Positions 54,830-61,674 of a stretch of DNA of 64,000 nucleotides are shown in pieces. The position numbers and the translations under genes are program-made. The DNA comes from Streptomyces sp. 135 (GTDB lineage Bacteria > Actinomycetota > Actinomycetes > Streptomycetales > Streptomycetaceae): contig NZ_CP075691.1 in NCBI RefSeq assembly GCF_020026305.1, positions 4,092,001 to 4,156,000 on the forward strand. The letters are read 5' to 3'. The notes beneath the pieces are model-generated. The model was not told where the DNA came from. It did no database searches and saw only the letters and a program-made list of their open reading frames with translations. How positions within the stretch are numbered: the first letter of the stretch is position 1; every line of letters starts with the position of its first letter.

Positions 54830-54901
54830 GCGGGTGTAGTTCAGTAGTAGAACATCCCCCTTCCAGGGGGAAGGCGCAGTGTGCAATTCCTGTCACCCGC
54901 T
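54830..54901 (+). tRNA. tRNA-Gly (UCC) with atypical T-arm
   Basis: 72 nt. Acceptor GCGGGTG/CACCCGC, D-stem GTTC/GAAC and anticodon stem TCCCC/GGGGA are perfect; anticodon TCC, discriminator T. The T-arm is abnormal: CAGTG faces CCTGT with only G53-C61 and a G-U pair, and the T-loop is TGCAATT instead of TTCGAAT, so T54-psi55-C56 is missing. Confidence 0.85.
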
Positions 54902-54980
54902 CCGCATCGCTTACGGACCAGTCATCTGGTTGCGGTAAGCTGGTGCTCGCGCCGATCAGTGAGAGCTGGTCGGAGGCAAT

Positions 54981-55053
54981 GCGAACGTAGCTCAGTTGGT
55001 AGAGCGCAACCTTGCCAAGGTTGAGGTCGCGAGTTCGAACCTCGTCGTTCGCT
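54981..55053 (+). tRNA. tRNA-Gly (GCC), copy 1
   Basis: 73 nt. Anticodon loop TTGCCAA, acceptor GCGAACG/CGTTCGC, normal T-loop TTCGAAC, discriminator T. Confidence 0.95.
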
Positions 55054-55057
55054 CCAT

Positions 55058-55096
55058 CGAAGAAGGCCCCGGTCGATCCGACCGGGGCCTTCTTCG
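55058..55096 (+). terminator. Terminator of the tRNA-Gly pair
   Basis: CGAAGAAGGCCCCGGTCG pairs perfectly with CGACCGGGGCCTTCTTCG, 18 bp with a 3-nt loop. Confidence 0.92.
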
Positions 55097-55191
55097 TGCG
55101 CGCGGGCGGACCGCCGGCTTCTGACATTTGTCATGCGGGCCGGTGACAGCGCGCACTGCTCCCGCGCCCCGGGCCGGGGGACGCTCTACCC

Positions 55192-56169
55192 ATGACTGAC
55201 CAAGTGATCGACGTGACCGATCTCCGGCGCGTGTACGGGGGCGGTTTCGAGGCGGTACGCGGCGTCTCCTTCGGCGTGGGCCGGGGCGAGCTGTTCGCGC
55301 TGCTCGGCACCAACGGCGCCGGCAAGACGTCCACCATGGAGCTCCTCGAAGGCCTCGCCGCGCCGGCCGGCGGGCGGGTCCGGGTGCTCGGGCACGACCC
55401 GTACACCGAGCGGAGCGCCGTGCGGCCCCGCATCGGCGTGATGCTCCAGGAAGGCGGCTTACCCGCGGAGTTGACGGTCGCCGAGACCGTGCGGATGTGG
55501 GCCGGGTGCACCAGCGGGGCCCGGCCCGTCGCGGAGGCCCTGGAGACCGTGGGGCTCGGCAAGCGGGCCGGTGTGCGCGTCAAGCAGCTGTCCGGCGGCG
55601 AGAAGCGGCGGCTCGACCTGGCCATGGCGCTCATCGGGCGGCCCGAGGTGCTCTTCCTCGACGAGCCCACCACGGGGCTCGACGCGGAAGGGCGGCGCGA
55701 GACCTGGGAGCTGGTCCGCGACCTGCGGGACAACGGCACGACCGTGCTGCTCACCACGCACTACCTGGAAGAGGCCGAGGAGCTCGCCGACCGGCTCGCG
55801 ATCCTGCACGAGGGGCGGATCGCCGCCGAGGGGCGCGTCGCCGACGTGGTCGCGGCGCAGCCCTCCCACGTCTCCTTCGAACTCCCCGAGGGGTACTTCG
55901 TCGGCGATCTGCCGCCGCTCGCCGAGCTGGGCGTGAGCGGGCACGAGACCTCCGGGCGCCGGGTGAAGCTGCGTACGCACGAGCTGCAACGAGCCGCCAC
56001 CGGGCTGCTGTTGTGGGCCCGGGACGCACAGGTCGAACTGGGGGCGCTCGACGTGCGGGCGGCCTCGCTGGAGGAGGCGTTCCTGCGGATCGCGAGGCCC
56101 GGCACGAACACGGACGGCGCGGAAAACACGCGGGGCGGGCGCCCGGCCGAGAAGGAGATGACGGTATGA
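55192..56169 (+). CDS. ABC transporter ATP-binding protein (exporter, CcmA/DrrA type)
   Basis: 325 aa from ATG 55192. Walker A GTNGAGKTS, Q-loop LQEGG, signature QLSGGEKRRLDL, Walker B EVLFLDEPTTG, H-loop TTHYLEEAE. An additional C-terminal domain of about 100 residues is typical for the drug/lipid exporter subfamily. Overlaps the permease start (ATGA). Part of a four-gene operon with the two-component system. Confidence 0.95.
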   Translation: MTDQVIDVTDLRRVYGGGFEAVRGVSFGVGRGELFALLGTNGAGKTSTMELLEGLAAPAGGRVRVLGHDPYTERSAVRPRIGVMLQEGGLPAELTVAETVRMWAGCTSGARPVAEALETVGLGKRAGVRVKQLSGGEKRRLDLAMALIGRPEVLFLDEPTTGLDAEGRRETWELVRDLRDNGTTVLLTTHYLEEAEELADRLAILHEGRIAAEGRVADVVAAQPSHVSFELPEGYFVGDLPPLAELGVSGHETSGRRVKLRTHELQRAATGLLLWARDAQVELGALDVRAASLEEAFLRIARPGTNTDGAENTRGGRPAEKEMTV

Positions 56170-56945
56170 GCACGGTGGCGTCGACGACCCCCGCGGGACG
56201 GATGCGGGCGCTGGCGCGCGCCGAGCTGACGCTGCTCGGGCGGAGCAAGGGCTCGCTGTTCGCGGCACTGTTCGTGCCGTTCGTCCTCCCGCTCAGCATG
56301 CGGCAGGCCACCGAAGGCCTGGACCTGAAGGGCACGGGGCTCTCCCTCGGCACGGTCGTGCTGCCGAGCGCCCTCGGCTTCTCGCTGCTCTTCGCCGTGT
56401 ACGCCACGCTGACCGGCGTCTACGTCGCCCGGCGCGAGGAACTGGTGCTCAAGCGGCTGCGCACCGGCGAGCTGCGGGACGCCGAGATACTCGCGGGCGC
56501 CGCGCTGCCGTCGGTCACCATCGGGATCGCGCAGTGCCTGGTGCTGAGCATCGGCTGCGCGGTGCTCCTGGACGCCGGGGCGCCGAGTGCGCCCCACCTC
56601 GTGGTGCTCGGCATCGCCGCGGGCCTCGTGATGTTCGCCGCGCTGGCGGCCGTCACCGGCAGCTTCAGCCGGTCCACCGAGTCCGCCCAGGTCATGAGCA
56701 TGCCGTTGATCTTCGGGTCGATGATCGGCTCCGGGCTCTTCATCCCGTTCGAGGTCATGCCCGACAAGCTCGCCGCGTTCTGCGAGCTGCTCCCGCTCTC
56801 CTCGGTCATCGAGCTGATCCGCGGCGGCTGGGCCGGCCACCTCTCGACGGCCGACACGCTCGGTGCCCTCGCCACGGCGGTGGCCTGGACCCTGCTGTCG
56901 GTGTTTGCTGTACGGCGATGGTTCCGCTGGGAACCCCGGCACTGA
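56166..56945 (+). CDS. ABC-2 type permease
   Basis: 259 aa from ATG 56166. Six membrane segments, including LPSALGFSLLFAVYATLTGVY and MFAALAAVTGSF, and a charged loop VARREELVLKRLRTGEL typical of ABC-2 permeases. Forms an exporter with the preceding ATPase. Substrate unknown; the linked DesK/NarL-type system suggests it responds to membrane or antibiotic stress. Confidence 0.92.
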   Translation: MSTVASTTPAGRMRALARAELTLLGRSKGSLFAALFVPFVLPLSMRQATEGLDLKGTGLSLGTVVLPSALGFSLLFAVYATLTGVYVARREELVLKRLRTGELRDAEILAGAALPSVTIGIAQCLVLSIGCAVLLDAGAPSAPHLVVLGIAAGLVMFAALAAVTGSFSRSTESAQVMSMPLIFGSMIGSGLFIPFEVMPDKLAAFCELLPLSSVIELIRGGWAGHLSTADTLGALATAVAWTLLSVFAVRRWFRWEPRH

Positions 56946-56959
56946 GGGAGGCGGTCCGC

Positions 56960-58222
56960 GTGGTCGGCCGGATACGGGCCTGGCAGCGTGGCTGGCACGG
57001 CCGGAGCAAGATCGAGAGGGTCGAGTTCCAGAGCATGGTCATGTGGCACGCCATGCCCTGGATCTTCTTCCTCAGCTGGGGTTCGCTGCCCCTGGGCCTG
57101 AGCCTGCGCCACGAGCCCGCCGCACTGATCTTCGGCTGGGCGCTGATCGCGGTGGCCGCCGCGCAGAGCGTCCACGTCAACCGGTCCCTGCGGCGGTCGG
57201 TCGACCACTACCTGAAGCGGTGCGGCATGCCACGCCGCGACCTCGCCGTCTCCGGTGTCCTGCTGGCCGTCGCGCTGGGGCTCAGCCTCGGCCTCGAAGC
57301 GGTCGACGGTGCCGCCGAGGGCATGATCGGCTTCACGACGCTGTACCTGGTCGTGCCGTTCGGCCAGTCGCTCGCCTTCGCCGTCTCCGTCCGGGCGTTC
57401 CTGCTGCACATCGTGGTGATCGACGCCGTCGCCCTGGCCGGGTTCGCCGCCGTCGGCGTGCCCGGCGGGCGGCTCGCCGGATACGCCGCCCTCATCGGCT
57501 TCGCCGGCGTCCTGACGCTGATCTCCGCGCGCTGCGGCGCCTGGACGCTCTCCGTGATGTGGGAGGCCGACCGGTCACGCGAGGTGGAGGCGCGCCTCGC
57601 GGTCGCCGAGGAGCGGCTGCGGTTCGGGCGGGACCTGCACGACGTCATGGGCCGCAACCTCGCCGTCATCGCCCTCAAGAGCGAGCTGGCGGTGCAGCTC
57701 GCGCGCCGCGGGCGGCCCGAGGCCGTGGATCAGATGGTCGAGGTGCAGCGGATCGCGCAGGAGTCGCAGCGGGAGGTGCGGGAGGTGGTGCGGGGCTACC
57801 GCGAGATCGACCTCGGCGTGGAACTCCTCGGTGCCCAGGGTGTGTTGGAGGCGGCCGGAATCACCTGCCGGGTCACGGGATCGGCGGCGGGGCTGCCGGC
57901 GCCCGTGCAGTCCGCGCTGGGCTGGGTCGTGCGGGAGGCGGCCACCAACGTGCTGCGGCACGGCGACGCCACGCGCTGCGACATCACCCTGGCGGTGACG
58001 GACGGTCGTACGACACTGACCGTCGAGAACAACGGCGTGCCCGATGCCGTGCCGTCGGGCGGCGGCTCGGGCCTCGCCGGGCTCCGGGAACGGCTGGCCG
58101 AGGTCGACGGCACCCTGGACTTCACGGCCGGGCAGGGGCGCTTCTGCCTCACCGCGGCGGTACCGCTGCTCCCGGGGAGCGCGGTGCCGACACCGACCGA
58201 CCGGAGCGAGGCCCTGCTGTGA
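56960..58222 (+). CDS. Sensor histidine kinase, DesK/NarX-type (HisKA_3)
   Basis: 420 aa from GTG 56960 (GGGAGG 8 nt upstream). About six hydrophobic segments in residues 35-195 form a membrane sensor without a large outer loop. The dimerisation helix carries the phospho-His in FGRDLHDVMGRNLAVIALK, and the HATPase has the N box REAATNVLRHGDA and G-box GGGSGLAGLRERLAEVDG. Without an extracytoplasmic domain it probably senses the membrane or the associated transporter. Stop overlaps the response-regulator start (GTGA). Confidence 0.93.
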   Translation: MVGRIRAWQRGWHGRSKIERVEFQSMVMWHAMPWIFFLSWGSLPLGLSLRHEPAALIFGWALIAVAAAQSVHVNRSLRRSVDHYLKRCGMPRRDLAVSGVLLAVALGLSLGLEAVDGAAEGMIGFTTLYLVVPFGQSLAFAVSVRAFLLHIVVIDAVALAGFAAVGVPGGRLAGYAALIGFAGVLTLISARCGAWTLSVMWEADRSREVEARLAVAEERLRFGRDLHDVMGRNLAVIALKSELAVQLARRGRPEAVDQMVEVQRIAQESQREVREVVRGYREIDLGVELLGAQGVLEAAGITCRVTGSAAGLPAPVQSALGWVVREAATNVLRHGDATRCDITLAVTDGRTTLTVENNGVPDAVPSGGGSGLAGLRERLAEVDGTLDFTAGQGRFCLTAAVPLLPGSAVPTPTDRSEALL

Positions 58223-58827
58223 GCTTGCGTGTACTGCTCGCCGATGACGAGCACCTCATCCGGGGCGCGCTCGCCGCGCTGCTCGCCCTGGAGGACGACC
58301 TCGTGGTCGTCGCGGAGGCGGCCACCGGGCCCGAGGCGCTCGCCATGGCGCGGGCCCACCGGCCCGATGTCGCCGTGCTCGATCTCCAGATGCCGGGCGC
58401 CGACGGTGTGAGTGTGGCCACATCCCTGCGGGACGAACTGCCGCACTGCCGCACCATGATCGTGACGAGTCATGGCAGACCGGGACATCTCAAGCGGGCC
58501 CTCGCGGTGGGCGTACGCGGCTTCGTGCCGAAGACGGTGAGCGCGCAGCGGCTCGCCGAGATCATCCGCACCGTGCATGCCGGAAACCGTTACGTGGACC
58601 CGGAGTTGGCCGCCGACGCCATCTCCGCGGGGGACTCGCCGCTGACCGTGCGCGAGGCCGAGGTGCTCGAACTCGCCGCCGACGGGGCGCCGGTCGCGGA
58701 GATCGCCGAGCGGGCCAAGCTCTCCCCGGGGACCGTCCGCAACTACCTCTCCTCCGCGGTCACCAAGATCGGGGCGGAGAACCGGCATACGGCGGTGCGT
58801 CTCGCTCGCGAGCGAGGTTGGGTATAG
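58219..58827 (+). CDS. NarL/LuxR-type response regulator
   Basis: 202 aa from GTG 58219. Receiver domain with acidic pair LLADDEH, phosphorylatable Asp55 in VAVLDLQMPG, Thr/Ser and Lys in VTSHGR and FVPKT. LuxR helix-turn-helix: LTVREAEVLELAADGAPVAE, IAERAKLSPGTVRNYLSSAV. Partner of the preceding kinase; likely activates the ABC genes. Its stop is 23 nt before tRNA-Gly. Confidence 0.95.
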   Translation: MSLRVLLADDEHLIRGALAALLALEDDLVVVAEAATGPEALAMARAHRPDVAVLDLQMPGADGVSVATSLRDELPHCRTMIVTSHGRPGHLKRALAVGVRGFVPKTVSAQRLAEIIRTVHAGNRYVDPELAADAISAGDSPLTVREAEVLELAADGAPVAEIAERAKLSPGTVRNYLSSAVTKIGAENRHTAVRLARERGWV

Positions 58828-58850
58828 TAGTCCTCGCGTTACGGCGCAAC

Positions 58851-58923
58851 GCGGACGTAGCTCAGTTGGTAGAGCGCAACCTTGCCAAGGTTGAGGTCGC
58901 CAGTTCGAACCTGGTCGTCCGCT
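58851..58923 (+). tRNA. tRNA-Gly (GCC), copy 2
   Basis: 73 nt. Differs from copy 1 mainly by compensating changes in the acceptor (GCGGACG/CGTCCGC) and T-stem. Anticodon loop TTGCCAA. A TATAGT box (58823-58828) overlapping the response-regulator stop may be its promoter. Confidence 0.94.
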
Positions 58924-58928
58924 CAGAT

Positions 58929-58960
58929 GAAAGGCCCCGCTCCTCGGAGCGGGGCCTTTC
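58929..58960 (+). terminator. Terminator of tRNA-Gly copy 2
   Basis: GAAAGGCCCCGCTCC pairs with GGAGCGGGGCCTTTC, 15 bp, also placed to end purC transcription on the other strand. Confidence 0.9.
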
Positions 58961-58981
58961 GCGTTCTTCCTGGCGTCCGCG

Positions 58982-59878
58982 CTACCAGGACGTCCCGGTC
59001 AGCCGCTCGTACGCCTCGATGTACTTGGCGCGGGTGGCGTCCACCACCTGCTGCGGCAGCGCGGGCGGCGGCTGCTCGCCCTTGCGGTCCCAGCCGGAGG
59101 CCGGCGACGTCAGCCAGTCCCGGACGAACTGCTTGTCGAACGACGGCTGGGCGCGGCCCGGCTGCCACTGGTCGGCGGGCCAGAACCGCGAGGAGTCCGG
59201 CGTCAGGACCTCGTCGCCGATGAACAGCGCGCCGTCGTCGAAGCCGAACTCGAACTTCGTGTCGGCGAGGATCAGGCCGCGCTCACGCGCGATGTTCCGC
59301 GCCCTGCTGTAGACGGCGAGCGTCGCCTGACGCAGCTGGGCGGCGGTCTCGGGGCCGACCTGGCGGGCGACGTCCTCGTAGCTCACGTTCTCGTCGTGCT
59401 CGCCGACGGCGGCCTTCGCGGCGGGCGTGAAGATCGGCCCGGGCAGCTCCGAGCCGTCGACCAGGCCTTCGGGCAGCGCGAGGCCGCAGACGGTGCGGGT
59501 TTCGTTGTACTCCAGGAGGCCCGAGCCGGTGAGGTAGCCACGGGCCACGCACTCGACCGGGACCATCTCCAGGGACTTGCAGACGAGCGTGCGGCCCTCC
59601 CAGTCGGCGGGGGCGCCCTGCGGCAGGTCGGTGGAGAGGACGTGGTTCGGGATGATGTCCGCGAGCTGGTCGAACCACCACAGGGAGAGCCGGGTGAGGA
59701 CGCGGCCCTTGTCGGGGATCTCCGAGGGCAGCACCCAGTCATAGGCGGAGAGCCGGTCGCTGGCGACCATGACGAGCCGGCCCGACTCGTCGCGGTACAG
59801 GTCGCGCACCTTGCCGGTATGGAGGTGGACCAGGCCCGGCACGTGCAGCGGCTCGGGCTTTTCTACGAATCCGGACAC
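58982..59878 (-). CDS. purC: SAICAR synthetase
   Basis: 298 aa from GTG 59878 (GGAGGG 6 nt upstream). Signature motifs HTGKVRDLY, VASDRLSAYDWVLPSEIPDK, CVARGYLTGSG, ILADTKFEFGF and DEVLTPDSSRFW. Converts CAIR and aspartate to SAICAR with ATP, the eighth step of IMP synthesis. Transcribed alone. Confidence 0.97.
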   Translation of the reverse strand: MSGFVEKPEPLHVPGLVHLHTGKVRDLYRDESGRLVMVASDRLSAYDWVLPSEIPDKGRVLTRLSLWWFDQLADIIPNHVLSTDLPQGAPADWEGRTLVCKSLEMVPVECVARGYLTGSGLLEYNETRTVCGLALPEGLVDGSELPGPIFTPAAKAAVGEHDENVSYEDVARQVGPETAAQLRQATLAVYSRARNIARERGLILADTKFEFGFDDGALFIGDEVLTPDSSRFWPADQWQPGRAQPSFDKQFVRDWLTSPASGWDRKGEQPPPALPQQVVDATRAKYIEAYERLTGTSW

Positions 59879-60016
59879 GGTTCCCTCCAGTGATTCCGAC
59901 CAAGTGGTATCGATTCTCCCGTATCGAGGGGGAAGTCTTGGCCAGGGGTCGGTCCTGGCCTCGCGTCGGCCCGGCGCAAGGATCGCTCCGGGCCTTGCGC
60001 CGGCCCGGACCAATGA

Positions 60017-61504
60017 TCAGTCCCGCTTGCAGATGCGGTCCAGGAGATTGGCCGTGGCGCGCTGCACGCGGGTGTCCACATGGCCCGGGCGGTCGAGCGC
60101 CGGGGACCAGGCGAAGGTGCCGGACGCGAAGACGAGGGCGCCGGAGGGCGCGCGGTAGAGCGAGGTCTCCTGGTGGCGCGTGACGCCCTCCGCGTCCGCG
60201 TACGGCGAGTGGGCGAGCAGGATGCGGTCCTGGTGCTCGGGGAGCGCCGTCCGCGGGAAGTAGCGGTCGGCCTCGCCCGCGACCAGGCCCTCGATCTCAT
60301 CGCCCTCGTGCGCGCCGGTCGCCTCCCACAGCCAGTGGTCGGCGTTGCGGACGACCAGGGGGTGCGGTTCGGGGACGCGGCCCGCGTACTGGATGCCGAG
60401 CAGTTGCTGTTCGGCCGTGTTGTCGCCGTCCCGCTCGCGCCAGAGGGCCGACTTGCCGGGGCCTCGGCGCTTGCGGCAGGTCAGCAGGCGGTCCGGGACG
60501 CCGGACGGGGAGGGGCCCAACTCCACCTGCCAGTACATGGTGTTGGCCGAGAGGAAGACCAGGGAGGTGCCGCCGTCACGGGCCAGCTCCGTGGTGCGGC
60601 GCATCGCCGGTGACCAGTACTCGTCGTGGCCGGGGAAGACCAGGCCCCGGTACCGGGTCGGGTCGATGCGGCCCGCGTGCAGGTCGCGGGCGTCGGCGTA
60701 CGCGAGGTCGTAGCCGTACCGCTCGGCCCAGCGGATGAAGTCGTAGGCGTGGCCCACGTGCAGGGGCAGGCCCGCGCCCGCGTACGGCCGGTCGAAGGAG
60801 ACCGTGACGGCCGCCTCGCTCTCGCCGAGCAGGCGGCCCTCCTCGTCCCACGCGTGATAGAGGCTGGCGCCGGTGCGGCCGTCCTCCGGATAGAGGTTGT
60901 ACGCCTGCCAGGTCACGTCCGGCAGGAGGAGCAGAAGGTCGGCGGGGTGGCTGTCGCGGACCGTGAAGGGCACGTGCGAGCGGTAGCCGTCGGCGGTGGT
61001 GAGCACCGCCACGTACGCCCCGATGTTCCAGTAGCTCGGGATCTGGAGGCGCCAGGAGAGCCACCAGTGGTGGCAGGAGACCGTGCGGTCCGCGGTGAGC
61101 GGCCTCGGCTGGACGATGCCGGACAGGCGCGGGCTGGTCGTGATCTTGCTGGCGCCGTCGCCGCCGTAGTGCCCGATGCGGTAGATGTCGACGCTGAACT
61201 GCTGGGGCGGGTCCACCGTGACGTGGAAGTCGATCGCCTCGCCCGGGGCGGCGGCGCCGATGGAGGTGAAGCCCTTGATCTGGCAGCTCACGTCATCGGC
61301 GGTCAGGGGGCCGCCGGTGCGGGGCGCCGGGATGTTCGCCCCGGGGGCCGGGGCGTGGTCGACGTACCAGGGCACGACCTGACCCGTGTCGTCGAAGTAG
61401 TGCTCGGATCCTCGCAGCCAGGGCAGCGGGCCCTGACCGAAGGGGTCCGACACGGCGTGCGCCAGCGCGCCCGATTCCCAGCGGCGGATCGGCTCCTGCC
61501 CCAT
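60017..61504 (-). CDS. N,N-dimethylformamidase beta-subunit-like protein
   Basis: 495 aa from ATG 61504 (GGGAGGGGAAG upstream). Middle and C-terminal parts match the large-subunit C-domain of N,N-dimethylformamidase-like proteins: LLLLPDVTWQAYNLYPEDG, YRGLVFPGHDEYWS, LVFLSANTMYWQV. The N-terminal 150 residues contain a beta-sandwich-like region (DIYRIGHYGGDGA). No small subunit is encoded nearby and there is no signal peptide. It may be an amidohydrolase-like or glutamine-amidotransferase-fold protein; true substrate unknown. Confidence 0.75.
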   Translation of the reverse strand: MGQEPIRRWESGALAHAVSDPFGQGPLPWLRGSEHYFDDTGQVVPWYVDHAPAPGANIPAPRTGGPLTADDVSCQIKGFTSIGAAAPGEAIDFHVTVDPPQQFSVDIYRIGHYGGDGASKITTSPRLSGIVQPRPLTADRTVSCHHWWLSWRLQIPSYWNIGAYVAVLTTADGYRSHVPFTVRDSHPADLLLLLPDVTWQAYNLYPEDGRTGASLYHAWDEEGRLLGESEAAVTVSFDRPYAGAGLPLHVGHAYDFIRWAERYGYDLAYADARDLHAGRIDPTRYRGLVFPGHDEYWSPAMRRTTELARDGGTSLVFLSANTMYWQVELGPSPSGVPDRLLTCRKRRGPGKSALWRERDGDNTAEQQLLGIQYAGRVPEPHPLVVRNADHWLWEATGAHEGDEIEGLVAGEADRYFPRTALPEHQDRILLAHSPYADAEGVTRHQETSLYRAPSGALVFASGTFAWSPALDRPGHVDTRVQRATANLLDRICKRD

Positions 61505-61674
61505 GTCTTCCCCTCCCTCGCTCCCCCGAGCCTGCGGCGCCGGTGGATGTGTACGTCCGGCGATGGAACCCAGCACATCACATTACGCACGCACTCCGTC
61601 ACCGTTCGTCGCTAATTGGCGGGAATGGAAGGGGAGCTTCCGGATCGCGGTGCGAAGCGGGCGTGACGGCGGGG

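Noticed and set aside
55058..55096. Operator-like palindrome after tRNA-Gly
   Set aside because: An 18-bp perfect stem with a 3-nt loop directly behind a tRNA is better explained as a terminator.
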